DNA from: Thermogutta terrifontis
Lineage (GTDB): Bacteria; Planctomycetota; Planctomycetia; Pirellulales; Thermoguttaceae
NCBI RefSeq assembly: GCF_002277955.1
Contig: NZ_CP018477.1
Coordinates: 4,299,206-4,363,205 of the forward strand
DNA: 64,000 bases
Direction of reading: 5' to 3'
A program made the translations under genes and the position numbers. Each line of letters starts with the position of its first letter. Positions within the stretch are counted from its first letter, which is position 1. Of this stretch, positions 35,596 through 44,228 are shown one piece after another. Under the pieces are notes generated by a model. The model saw only the letters and a list, made by a program, of their open reading frames with translations. It was not told the DNA's origin and made no database searches.

Positions 35596-36075
35596 CTAAT
35601 CGGGCGGCGAGCGATTCACCCCCGAGCCCGCCGGACATTCGCCGCGTTCCAGCGGCGGTGGATCTTCTGGAGAAATGGTGAAAGCGGCAATGATCTCTGG
35701 AGGAATACGGGTCGGCTGCCCGGTCTTGTAATTGACAAACGCCCACAGCGTTTCTGCCCGAGCAAGCAGTTCCCCGTCGCGGCTGCGATAAATCCGGTAC
35801 TTCCGCCGGGAAGTTACTTTTTTAAAGTCCGCGACCCAGGTTTGCACGACGATTTCATCTCCCAGCCGGGCCGGGGCTAGATACTCGATGGTATGCGACC
35901 GCACGACCCAGCCGGCACCCAGCGCCAGGTGCCGGTCGGGCGACCATCCACAGGCCGTGGAATGGGCGACGGCGGCGTCCTGAAGCCACTGCACGTAGGC
36001 CACGTTGTTGGCGTGCCCCAGGGCGTCAATTTCCTCCGGTTGAACCAGGTGATGGTGATTAAAAACGGCCGTCAT
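35596..36075 (-). CDS. Acyl-CoA thioesterase, 4HBT family
   Basis: About 159 residues with the hot-dog thioesterase pattern QPEEIDALGHANNVAYVQWLQDAA, where the Asp in the ALGHANN segment is the expected catalytic residue, followed by RSHTIEYLAPARLGDEIVVQTWV. Substrate not predictable (4-hydroxybenzoyl-CoA-like to acyl-CoA). ATG 36075 gives the standard start but lacks a ribosome site; GTG 36108 is an alternative. Confidence 0.85.
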   Translation of the reverse strand: MTAVFNHHHLVQPEEIDALGHANNVAYVQWLQDAAVAHSTACGWSPDRHLALGAGWVVRSHTIEYLAPARLGDEIVVQTWVADFKKVTSRRKYRIYRSRDGELLARAETLWAFVNYKTGQPTRIPPEIIAAFTISPEDPPPLERGECPAGSGVNRSPPD

Positions 36076-36247
36076 CGCCAACAATGACCCCAAAGAGTAC
36101 CGGTGCACGTAGTTTAATTACGCCCAAAGGCTGGCTTCGGTTTGCCCCCCATGTGCCCGTTTCTCCCGCGCCGAACGTCCTATCTGCCAATTTTGTTCGG
36201 ATTTCGCCCCGTTGTAGCGACGCGTGCTTTCGCGGAACACGTTGCGT

Positions 36248-36988
36248 TCACCGCCACAAATCGTCTCCTGCAAAAGGATGGATGGGTCCCAGTCCTTTCG
36301 GTTTCGGCAGCACCTTCAGAATTTCCTCGGCGAGCTTTAGATCGTCTCTAGTGGTGATCTTGATGTTGAGCGACGAGCCCGGCACGACGTGTACTTTCTT
36401 TCCCAGCCGCTCCACAAGCTGCGCGTCGTCGGTAGCCGGGAATCCTCCTCGTTTTTCGTAGGCTTCCAGCAACCAATCTCGCCGAAAAACCTGCGGCGTT
36501 TGAGCTTCCCATAGTTCTTCCCGGGGCTGCGTTGCGACGATGACTCCCGATTGATCCACACGCTTCAACGTGGCGGTGACAGGCACCGCCAGGATGGCGG
36601 CCCCGGTCTGTTGCGCTTTCTGGAAGACGGCATCAATCCACAGTTCACTCAGGCACGGACGGGCGGCATCGTGAACGCAGACGAACTCGGCGTCCGATTT
36701 CACGTGGCGGAGGGCGTTGTGCACCGAGTCGGCACGCTCCCGACCTCCTTCGACCACCTGCACACCCAGCAGTGTGATGTCGGCACTGAATCGCGAAAGA
36801 AAATCCTCGCGATCGTCAGGCGCCACGGCCACGATGATCTGGATGACGTCCTCCCGCTGAGAAAATCGATGGAGACTGTGGAGCCAGACAGCCCGCCCAG
36901 CCAAGGGCGCAAACGGTTTCTTGTAATGTTTGTCCTGAAACCGCGAACTGGCCCCCGCTGCCGGTAAAATGACGGCGAATCGTGCCAC
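36248..36988 (-). CDS. ispD: 2-C-methyl-D-erythritol 4-phosphate cytidylyltransferase
   Basis: 246 residues; third step of the MEP isoprenoid pathway (CTP + MEP to CDP-ME). The nucleotide-binding N-terminus reads FAVILPAAGASSRFQDKHYKKPF, with VVEGGRERADSVHNAL and the DAARP motif near residue 110, and the late WEAQTPQVFRRD and ATDDAQLVE segments. GTG 36988 is supported by AAGGGAG at six bases. Not linked to ispF here. Confidence 0.93.
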   Translation of the reverse strand: MARFAVILPAAGASSRFQDKHYKKPFAPLAGRAVWLHSLHRFSQREDVIQIIVAVAPDDREDFLSRFSADITLLGVQVVEGGRERADSVHNALRHVKSDAEFVCVHDAARPCLSELWIDAVFQKAQQTGAAILAVPVTATLKRVDQSGVIVATQPREELWEAQTPQVFRRDWLLEAYEKRGGFPATDDAQLVERLGKKVHVVPGSSLNIKITTRDDLKLAEEILKVLPKPKGLGPIHPFAGDDLWR

Positions 36989-37170
36989 AGCAAACTCCCT
37001 TCCTCCACGACCTTAAGCAACTTAATCTGGAAAGCCGGATCGATTTCTTCACCATCGGCGGAAACCGGCTTTCTGTCAACGGCGGGAGCCCGGCACCTTA
37101 TTTCCGTCTGGAGGACCTCATCACCAGGGAGTACCTGAAAACGTGGATCCTCAAAGGACGCGCAGGACGC

Positions 37171-37399
37171 GGACCTGACAAGCAGGTCCATCCGAAGGCC
37201 CCGGGTCCGGGCGGAACCGGGCCCTCCAGTCCATCCCTGGAGGGACGCCTTCCACGGCGTCCGTCGCATGCCGGAGGGGCACGCCTGTCGTGCCCAGCGA
37301 ATAGGTCAACCTCGGCAAAAGTCAAAAAGCGGACCTGACCAGCAGGTCAACCCGGACCGATTCCCGAACAAAGCCGATTCCAGATCGGCGCTTTGTTCG
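37171..37399. repeat. Array of short hairpins
   Basis: Consecutive inverted repeats: GGACCTG/CAGGTCC (37171-37189), CCTCCAG/CTGGAGG and GACGCC/GGCGTC in 37220-37265, GGGCACG/CGTGCCC near 37276-37300, GACCTG/CAGGTC (37332-37348), and a large hairpin with arms 37365-37378 and 37384-37399. The first and fifth hairpins share the sequence GCGGACCTGAC[A/C]AGCAGGTC. No protein is encoded in 36989-37547. Confidence 0.65.
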
Positions 37400-37547
37400 A
37401 TGTGCGGGTGAAAAACCGGGCGAAATCTCCTTCGGCGGAGTTGCCAGCCGGGGGGAAATCGGATACAGTAATCATAAGATGAGTGGTTAGATGTGCATGA
37501 TATGGCCTGCCCTGGGGCGGGGTCGGAGATTCATCCGCGGGAAAGTT

Positions 37548-37623
37548 CGGGGCGTGGCGCAGCCTGGATTAGCGCGCTTGCTTGGGGTGCAAGAGGTCAC
37601 CGGTTCGAATCCGGTCGCCCCGA
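37548..37623 (+). tRNA. tRNA-Pro (GGG anticodon)
   Basis: 76 bases fold into a full cloverleaf. The acceptor CGGGGCG/CGCCCCG with discriminator A has the C1-G72 pair typical of bacterial tRNA-Pro. The anticodon stem CTTGC/GCAAG encloses loop TTGGGGT, and the T arm is ACCGG TTCGAAT CCGGT. CCA is not encoded. Confidence 0.95.
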
Positions 37624-37931
37624 CTTGCCGATGCTTTTTCGTGAATACGACGAAACACGGACGTGAGTATTTCACGAACTACCGACCCCGGGTTACAAGC
37701 CGCCGAATCTCGCGTCGAAATCTTCGGCGGTTTTAATCTGTGCTCGGCTGCTCGGTTCATCAGGTCAAACAATCTTGACCGGCCCACAGAAATCGCCTAT
37801 CTTATCGGGCCGTCGTGCCCGCTTGGAAAATTCTCCGGATTTTGCCGATACAAGGACTTGGTAGCGCCAAGATATTGACTACCCTGCAGCACGGATGTCC
37901 GCCTGAACGCAGCTTTCAGGAGTCCGCACGG

Positions 37932-38588
37932 ATGACGCAGACCCGCCGTTCCCTGTTCTGGTGGTGTATTGCCGGAGTGGTGCTTCCCGCGTCTCTTGTC
38001 ACTGCCGGATGTGCCACGACGCATGCTGAGCGGGGAGCCCTTTTCGGCGGACTTCTCGGAGCTGGGACCGGGGCCATCATCGGTAATGCCGCGGGAAACA
38101 CCCTTGCTGGAACGGCCATAGGGGCTGGCGTGGGAGCTCTCGCCGGATCGGCCATCGGTGACAGCCTCGACGAAATGGAGGCTCAAAATCGTGCCCTGAT
38201 TGCCCAACAGCTTGGGCGGGAAATCCCGGCGGGCGCTGTCACATTTGATGACGTCATTGCCATGACCAAGGCCGGCGTCGCCGAAGAACTCATCGTCAAC
38301 CATATTCGCATCAACGGAATGGTTCGTCAGCCAACCACGGATGATATCATCCGGCTACAGAAAGAGGGTGTCAGCGTGAACGTCATCAAAGCGATGCAGG
38401 AGCCGCCTTTGCGTCGCCAACCCAGTAATGACCGGCCCATCGTCATTCGCGAGTCAAGCCCTCCGCCGGTCATCATTTATGAGCGCGATCCCTGGTGGTG
38501 GGGACCTCCCTGGCCGCATTATCACTACCACTACCGGTATTACCGCCCCCGGCCGGGTGTCAGTTGGGGAATTACCTTCCACAATTGA
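37932..38588 (+). CDS. Glycine-zipper lipoprotein
   Basis: 218 residues. Lipobox VTAGC, then a glycine-zipper helix region (GALFGGLLGAGTGAIIGNAAGNTLAGTAIGAGVGALAGSAIGD), a helical middle with TTDDIIRLQKEGVSVNVIKAM, and a Tyr/His/Trp-rich tail (DPWWWGPPWPHYHYHYRYY). ATG 37932 has AGGAG upstream. Similar to the glycine-zipper surface lipoproteins of planctomycetes; an envelope role is expected, function unknown. Confidence 0.8.
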   Translation: MTQTRRSLFWWCIAGVVLPASLVTAGCATTHAERGALFGGLLGAGTGAIIGNAAGNTLAGTAIGAGVGALAGSAIGDSLDEMEAQNRALIAQQLGREIPAGAVTFDDVIAMTKAGVAEELIVNHIRINGMVRQPTTDDIIRLQKEGVSVNVIKAMQEPPLRRQPSNDRPIVIRESSPPPVIIYERDPWWWGPPWPHYHYHYRYYRPRPGVSWGITFHN

Positions 38589-38853
38589 TGCAGCTTTGGA
38601 GCTCCCTCCGACACCGAGTCCCACTCCCCGTCTGAGCCACCGTGCGCGCGTCTCGTCTCCGGGTTCTTACTCGGGTGATCTGTCGCACCTACCACTTTCT
38701 GCCTGGTAGCGACCCTGGAACCACTTTACGTGAGGCGACTCCGCGCAGATTATGCCGGACAATCCACCACCCCTTCCGCGCGGCTGTGCTGGCTGTGTGA
38801 GAGGAGGAAAAATGGAGCGAGCAGTATAACCGAGAATCGTCCACGGTGTATCA

Positions 38854-40101
38854 CTAACCTGTCCTGCGAAACTCCTCGGGTGACATAGGGCCGATGACGT
38901 CGGTGGCGTTGCACGTTAGCGGATATTTTTCGGCGATGGCGTTAACCTGTTCCAGGGTCAGTTTCTCAATGATCGCCAAATCATCCTCCAGCGAGCGATA
39001 CTGCCCCGTGGTCAGGCGCTCGGAGCCTATTGGAAAGAGCCGCGCGGAAGGCCGTTCCGCTGCCAGGGCAAGGCTGGACATGAGTTTGTTTTTAACGCGT
39101 TCAAGTTCCTCAGCAGTCACGCCATGTTGCTCGATGGCCGTGTAAACCTCCCGCAACCGCTGCAGGTTTTCCTGAAGAGTGCTGGGATCGCAGCTCATCA
39201 TCGTCGCGAAAATCCCCGCGTCCTCATAGCCTTCGTAGCTCAGCGAGATGGAGTCCACCCGACCCGGCTCGATAAACTCCCAGTATAGGCGGCTGGATGA
39301 GCTTCCCGACACAATAGCCGTCAGTATCTGGGCGGCGAAGCGGTCAGGGCTGTCGGCCGGGGGAGCCTCGGCCAACTGGATGACATATTGCTGAGTGGCG
39401 GAGGGCTTTTGGTGCACACGCAGTCCGTAGGCTGGCTCGAGCAACCGTTGCCTAATCCGTTCGCTCTCGATCGGTTCCAGGTAATTGCAATGCTTTTCGG
39501 CAAGAGCCACCAATTTGGGGAATTCGACCGCACCAGTCGCTGCAATCACCACATTGCCGGCCGTGTATCGCTGGTAGTAGTAGCTGCGCATTTTCTCAAC
39601 AGTGAGTCCGGAAATGGACTCGGCAGTACCGATCACGCTCTGCCCGAGGGGATGTCCAGCGAAGAATCTTGCCCGGCACAGATCGTCCACTCCATACGGT
39701 GGTTGATCCAGGTACATCGAGATTTCTTCCAGGATCACCTGCTTTTCCAATTCAAAATCTTCCGGTCGCAGAGCGGGGCGAAGAAGCAAGGCGAGCAGCT
39801 CGAACGCGCGATCCAGATATTCCGGCAAAAACACCGCGTAATAGACGGTCTCCTCGAACGAGGTGGTGGCGTTGTAAGAGGCCCCGATCTCATCGAACCC
39901 GCGATTGATATCCTCGGCCGTGATTTGCCCCGTCCCTTTGAACGCCATGTGCTCGAGAAAATGGCTGACCCCGGCGAGTTCCGGGGGCTCGTCCCGGGAG
40001 CCTGCCCGAACAAAAAAGCCCAGGGCAATCGACAGAGCCTGGGGATGGCTTTCACAAATGACTTCCACTCCGTTCCAGAGCTTATGGCTGTAAAAGTTCA
40101 C
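38854..40101 (-). CDS. M16 family zinc peptidase, catalytic member
   Basis: About 415 residues. Inverted zinc motif HxxEH at H47-F-L-E50-H51 (HFLEHMAFKGT), with the third ligand region VILEEISMYLDQP downstream, and the M16 C-domain. GTG 40101 is chosen because GGAGG lies at good spacing and the start lies within the last codons of the upstream gene (20-base overlap). Pairs of an active and an inactive M16 protein usually form a heterodimer; the upstream gene is the inactive partner. Confidence 0.9.
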   Translation of the reverse strand: MNFYSHKLWNGVEVICESHPQALSIALGFFVRAGSRDEPPELAGVSHFLEHMAFKGTGQITAEDINRGFDEIGASYNATTSFEETVYYAVFLPEYLDRAFELLALLLRPALRPEDFELEKQVILEEISMYLDQPPYGVDDLCRARFFAGHPLGQSVIGTAESISGLTVEKMRSYYYQRYTAGNVVIAATGAVEFPKLVALAEKHCNYLEPIESERIRQRLLEPAYGLRVHQKPSATQQYVIQLAEAPPADSPDRFAAQILTAIVSGSSSSRLYWEFIEPGRVDSISLSYEGYEDAGIFATMMSCDPSTLQENLQRLREVYTAIEQHGVTAEELERVKNKLMSSLALAAERPSARLFPIGSERLTTGQYRSLEDDLAIIEKLTLEQVNAIAEKYPLTCNATDVIGPMSPEEFRRTG

Positions 40102-41341
40102 TGGGGACCTCCACAGGCCTCGGACCAACTGTCACGACTGTAAAATCTCGGGGCGGATTATCTCGGAGGAATTGGTTGACTTCCTCTGTGGAAAGGGAAT
40201 CCACGGCCTCCTTGATTTCCTGCATGGAGCGCACCCGACCCAGAAGCGACCAATCCTGGGTGAGCGTGTGGGCCCTTGCCGCGCTGGATTCCTGAAGAAA
40301 CACAATTCCACTTTTCAATTGCGCCTTGGCGCGATCCAGCTCATCTTTGGTGACGCCCTCCCCGAGGTTCTGAAGCTGTTCCAGCAAAACCTCCAGCGAC
40401 TCTTCGGCGCGTTCGGAGGTGGTGCCCACATAACAGATCACCCCACCGAATCCCCGGATAACAACATAGTTGGCTCCCACGGCATAACACAGCCCCCGTC
40501 TTTCCCGCAGTTCCATGAACAGTCGGGAACTGGAACCACTGCCCAGCATCCCGGCGGCCGCTCGCGCCAAAAAATAATGGTCATCCTCGTAGGGGATACT
40601 CCTATAGGCGACCCCGATATGAGTTTGCTGAGAATCAAATGGAACATGGGCCTGGCGCTCGGTGGGCCAGCGTGTTTCCGGTGCAGGGGGCGGAGATCCT
40701 TTCCAGTCACCGAGGAGTTCTCCAACCCACGTCACCAATTCGTCCCAGTTGAATCGGCCTGCCACACCAATGACAACCCCGCTGGGCTGGAAGTGCCGCT
40801 CCACAAACTCCGCCACCTCTTGCCACGAAATAGCCGCCACGTGGTCAATCACGCCATGGGGCGACCGACTCCAAGGATACGGGAGAAACCGATATCGAAG
40901 GGCCTTATTCAACTGGTGTTCCGGATCGTCTTCCTCCGCCTGAATCGTCTGGATGAGCCCCTGACGGGCAGATTCGAGATCCTCTTGAGGAAGACGCGGC
41001 TTTCGCAAAACGTCGCTGAAGATCGCCAGGGCGTCCCGCAGATGCTTCGGCCGCATCGCTGCGCTGAGATGGATAAACCGATGTCCCACCGATTCCGACC
41101 ACACTACGCCCAGGTTCTCCAGGTCTTCCAGAAACGCCCGGGCGTCTCGCGGCCCGGCCCCACGGAGAACCATGTCCGTGGTCAGGCTCGCCAGTCCCTG
41201 GCGATCCTCGGGGTCAAACGCGGCCCCCGCCGGAATTGCGATGTCAAAGCCCACCGAACTGAGCCATGGGAGCGGCTCGGCCAAAAGGACCAAACCGTTG
41301 TCAAAGCAATGGACCAAGCAGGAAGTACTGGAGGCAGTCAC
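40082..41341 (-). CDS. M16 family peptidase-like protein lacking the zinc motif
   Basis: About 419 residues with full M16 N- and C-domains (GVVIGVAGRFNWDELVTWV, SSRLFMELRERRGLCYAVGANY). The HxxEH position reads DRQGLASLTTDMVLRG, so it cannot bind zinc and is probably the structural partner of the catalytic M16 protein encoded next. The start is uncertain: GTG 41341 has GGAGG about 12 bases upstream; 39 more residues are open upstream. Confidence 0.85.
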   Translation of the reverse strand: MTASSTSCLVHCFDNGLVLLAEPLPWLSSVGFDIAIPAGAAFDPEDRQGLASLTTDMVLRGAGPRDARAFLEDLENLGVVWSESVGHRFIHLSAAMRPKHLRDALAIFSDVLRKPRLPQEDLESARQGLIQTIQAEEDDPEHQLNKALRYRFLPYPWSRSPHGVIDHVAAISWQEVAEFVERHFQPSGVVIGVAGRFNWDELVTWVGELLGDWKGSPPPAPETRWPTERQAHVPFDSQQTHIGVAYRSIPYEDDHYFLARAAAGMLGSGSSSRLFMELRERRGLCYAVGANYVVIRGFGGVICYVGTTSERAEESLEVLLEQLQNLGEGVTKDELDRAKAQLKSGIVFLQESSAARAHTLTQDWSLLGRVRSMQEIKEAVDSLSTEEVNQFLRDNPPRDFTVVTVGPRPVEVPSELLQP

Positions 41342-41557
41342 GTGAGGTTTTTTCCTCCAAAATCTTTCACAATGGACGTACACCAAATGCGATCCACCCA
41401 GAATCGCGGTAATGTCGCAGGCCGGTTCAAATGATCTGTCGCTGGGTTTTTTACCCAAAAGTTCATTCTAAGCTGCCCAGCTTGGCTGCCGAAGAGCGGG
41501 AGTGTCGTAACAAACGCACGGAAACTATAATTTACACTGAAGAGGTAGGCTGCTGGG

Positions 41558-41611
41558 CTCGTCCCCAACCGAGCCGGCTTAGTTGTCTGAGGAAACTCGG
41601 TTGGAGACGAG
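41558..41611. repeat. Large hairpin upstream of rnc
   Basis: Arms CTCGTCCCCAACCGAG (41558-41573) and CTCGGTTGGAGACGAG (41596-41611), 16 bases with one mismatch and a 22-base loop. A second pair, CTCTACAGC (41612-41620) and GCTGTAGAG (41678-41686), directly follows and encloses the stretch up to rnc. Confidence 0.7.
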
Positions 41612-41696
41612 CTCTACAGCATGTATAAACACCCCCGGCTGGCAGCAGAGAGCCAGCATGAGCGGGAGAGTTGATCAGCTGTAGAGTGGCGGTCTC

Positions 41697-42482
41697 ATGG
41701 GAACCTGCGAAAATACCGACGATCCGAGAGTCCGTGCCTGCCAGGAAAAAATCGGCTACTCTTTTTCAAATCCCCGTCTTCTTCAGACGGCCCTGACGCA
41801 CGCTTCCGGGGCGGAAAGCCGTCTCGAATCGAACGAACGGCTGGAGTTTCTGGGCGACGCCGTGCTGGGGATGGTGGTCTGCGAGCTTCTGTACAAAAGG
41901 CTACCCCATCTCACGGAAGGGGAGCTCACACGGTTGAAATCAAGCATCGTCAGCCGATCGCACTGCGCGCACCTGGCTCGACAGTTGGGTTTGGAGGAAC
42001 TGATCATCATTGGAAAGGGCCTGGCCGGTCAGCCCTACCTTCCCAACTCGCTCCTGGCAGCAGTCTTCGAGGCCATCACGGCAGCCATTTACCTGGACGG
42101 AGGACTGGAGGCCGCCAAGCGATTCATTGAACCACTCGTCCTTCCCGAGCTGGAAGCCTTTGTCCGCGACCGAATCGGCGAAAACTACAAATCGGTCCTC
42201 CAGCAGATCAGCCAGCGGTCCTTCGGAACCACGCCCGTGTACCTCCTGCTGGAGGAACGGGGACCGGATCACGGCAAACTTTTCAAAATCGCCGCTCAGA
42301 TTGGTGCCACACGGTATCAGGCTGCCTGGGGAAGAAGCAAGAAAGAAGCCGAACAGCGCGCAGCCTGTAACGCCCTGCATCAGTTGAGAGAACTGCCGCC
42401 GCCTTGTTCGGATGAACTTGGTGAGGATGGGATGCCCGTGGTCGGACCGGTTGCTGAGGGAATCGAACGGTTCCTGGAATAA
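41697..42482 (+). CDS. rnc: Ribonuclease III
   Basis: 261 residues. The RNase III signature NERLEFLGDAVLG is at 46-58 with catalytic acidic residues E50 and D54, and the second cluster AVFEAITAAIYLDGG is near 122. A C-terminal dsRNA-binding domain (NYKSVLQQISQRSFG... KKEAEQRAACNALHQL) runs from about 162 to 234. Processes rRNA and dsRNA. The leader holds two inverted repeats that could be substrates for its own cleavage (inference). The PP-loop gene follows after 76 bases. Confidence 0.94.
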   Translation: MGTCENTDDPRVRACQEKIGYSFSNPRLLQTALTHASGAESRLESNERLEFLGDAVLGMVVCELLYKRLPHLTEGELTRLKSSIVSRSHCAHLARQLGLEELIIIGKGLAGQPYLPNSLLAAVFEAITAAIYLDGGLEAAKRFIEPLVLPELEAFVRDRIGENYKSVLQQISQRSFGTTPVYLLLEERGPDHGKLFKIAAQIGATRYQAAWGRSKKEAEQRAACNALHQLRELPPPCSDELGEDGMPVVGPVAEGIERFLE

Positions 42483-42558
42483 GTGGGCCAGCCGCTCCAC
42501 AATGGTCATAAATGGTCATAAGGCTGCGTGAAATGATGACTGCGGCGAGGGAAGTTCC

Positions 42559-43557
42559 ATGAAAAAACTTGCGGTGGTGCTCCTGTCGGGTGGGCTGGAC
42601 AGTACCCTTGCCGCCCGAATTCTGCAACTTCAGGGTTTCGAGGTGATCGGTTTGACGGTGCGTCTCCCGTTTCACCGTTGCGAATCAGCAGCGCTTCAGG
42701 CAGCCTGCGAGCTTCAAATCCCATTGGCAATGCGGGAGGTCGGGGAAGACTACATGGAGGTCCTACGTTATCCCCGGCATGGCTACGGAAAGGGGGCCAA
42801 TCCCTGCCTGGATTGCCGGACATATATGCTGCGAATGGCCCGACAACTCATGGAAGAGCTCGACGGGATGCTGGTGGCCACCGGGGAAGTCCTCGGTCAG
42901 CGGCCGATGAGTCAAAAACGTCCCCATCTGGGAATCACAGCGCATGAATCAGGGCTCCAGGACCGCCTTCTTCGACCGCTTTCCGCCAAATGCCTGCCGC
43001 CAACATGGCCCGAGCGGGAAGGCTACGTGGATCGCGAAAAACTGTATGCTTTTACCGGCCGAAGCCGCAAACCGCTTTGGGCGCTAGCCAAGCAATTGGG
43101 CCTCAAGGATATCCCCGAGTCCGGTCCTGGCTGTTCGCTCACCGATGTGCAATTCGCCCCCAAGGTTTTCGACCTTCTGGACCATGATCCACGAGCATCG
43201 CTGTGGGACTGTGAACTCCTCACCCTGGGACGCCACCTTCGGCTGGATGATCGCACGAAACTCGTCATCGGGCGAAACGAGACGCAAAACCTTCGGCTCC
43301 GCCGTCTTTTTGCGAGAGGACTGCGACAAGACTGCGCGCTTGTAACTCCCATCAATTTTGTCGGTCCGGACGCCATCCTTGTCGGCGACGTCTCCGAATC
43401 CCAGTGGGAAAAAGCCGTCCAGATCATCCTTCGCTACGTGCGTCGCGAACTTCCCCCTCTCGTCGAGGTCGAGATATGCACCAGAGGTGAAGTCTTCCGT
43501 CGTCAGTTCCCACGTCCCGTGCCAAAGAATTCGACATCTCCGGATCAAGCGTTGTGA
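42559..43557 (+). CDS. PP-loop ATPase, MnmA/ThiI-like, with NFACT-R-like tail
   Basis: 332 residues. N-terminal adenylating PP-loop (VVLLS10GGLDSTLAARIL), then a CxxC-containing middle (NPCLDCRTYMLRMA) and TGEVLGQRP...SQ, as in tRNA thiolases. The region from ~225 (KLVIGRNETQNLRLRRLF, VTPINFVGPDAILVGD) resembles the NFACT-R/DUF814 domain. The combination fits the tRNA-modification group that joins a thiolase PP-loop to NFACT-R; the exact tRNA product is unknown. It may share a transcript with rnc. Confidence 0.72.
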   Translation: MKKLAVVLLSGGLDSTLAARILQLQGFEVIGLTVRLPFHRCESAALQAACELQIPLAMREVGEDYMEVLRYPRHGYGKGANPCLDCRTYMLRMARQLMEELDGMLVATGEVLGQRPMSQKRPHLGITAHESGLQDRLLRPLSAKCLPPTWPEREGYVDREKLYAFTGRSRKPLWALAKQLGLKDIPESGPGCSLTDVQFAPKVFDLLDHDPRASLWDCELLTLGRHLRLDDRTKLVIGRNETQNLRLRRLFARGLRQDCALVTPINFVGPDAILVGDVSESQWEKAVQIILRYVRRELPPLVEVEICTRGEVFRRQFPRPVPKNSTSPDQAL

Positions 43558-43796
43558 TCGCAAAAAAAGCGTCAACACTGGCGGAAGTTCGGTAAAGACG
43601 GGGCGTCACTTGCCCTATCGACAGGTTGACACATCCCCATTTTCCCTTTGTCAATCGGAACGCGGAGGTCCACAGGGACACGTGGGGGAGCGGAATTCAG
43701 CCCGGAGGAACCTCTTGGCAGGTCCACATTCCAACCTTTGGACGGCCTATTTCAGCCGCCCCGCCCTCACTGCTGGGTTGATTTTCTGGTTCTACG

Positions 43797-43824
43797 GTAG
43801 GGGCAATTCATGAATTGCCTCTAC
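43797..43824. repeat. Dispersed palindrome, copy 3
   Basis: 28-base inverted repeat with half-sites GTAGGGGCAATTCA and TGAATTGCCTCTAC, one mismatched pair. Same core as at 6728 and 26624. Confidence 0.85.
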
Positions 43825-43919
43825 GACACCTTGTCCCCGCGGCATCTCATGGTTTTTACACAAGTGGGAATGGTTCAGGTGGGCAGGTTCTTGACGCCGG
43901 TGATCGAAGCGAGAGGAGT

Positions 43920-43957
43920 CAAAAAGTTAGGGACGCCCACCATCCTGGAGGCGTCCC
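43920..43957 (-). terminator. Terminator of the histone-like gene
   Basis: Stem GGGACGCC/GGCGTCCC with a 12-base loop; on the minus strand it is followed by TAACTTTTTGAC. On the plus strand it is followed by TTTCTC, so it may work both ways. Confidence 0.75.
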
Positions 43958-44012
43958 TTTCTCGTCGTTGTACTCGAAAGAGCTGTCGCCGAGCTGCGTC
44001 CGTCGCGGATTC

Positions 44013-44228
44013 TCACGGAGTAGCCGGCGGGGTTTCCGCCACCGGCGCCGGCGCCGGTGCAGGCGCCTTCTTCACCGCGGCCTTCTTCTTGGCCGTCTTC
44101 TTCACCGCCTTCTTCGCGGTCTTCTTCGCTGCCTTCTTAGCTGCCTTCTTCGCCGGCTTCTTTACCGGCTTCTTGGCGGCTTTCTTGGCAGCCTTCTTCG
44201 CCGCCTTCTTCGCGACTTTCTTGGCCAC
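44013..44228 (-). CDS. Histone H1-like Ala/Lys-rich protein
   Basis: 71 residues, almost entirely repeats of AAKK/PVKK/TAKK (MAKKVAKKAAKKAAKK...) followed by an Ala/Pro tail. GTG 44228 has AAAGGAGG at eight bases. Resembles bacterial H1-like DNA-binding proteins (Hc1-type tails); predicted to bind DNA by charge and lack a fold. Ends at a clear terminator. Composition could also arise by slippage, so copy number of the repeat may vary. Confidence 0.8.
   Translation of the reverse strand: MAKKVAKKAAKKAAKKAAKKPVKKPAKKAAKKAAKKTAKKAVKKTAKKKAAVKKAPAPAPAPVAETPPATP

Larger units (their letters stand above)
43558..44012. other. Intergenic gap, about 455 bases
   Basis: Between convergent genes. It holds dispersed palindrome copy 3 and the terminator of the histone-like gene; nothing else is supported. 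Confidence 0.55.

Noticed and set aside
36700-37269. Minus-strand 189-residue open frame upstream of ispD
   Set aside because: It overlaps ispD in another frame and extends into the hairpin array; composition is not protein-like.
37171-37399. CRISPR array
   Set aside because: The inverted repeats differ from each other in sequence and spacing and have no regular direct repeat; no cas genes nearby.
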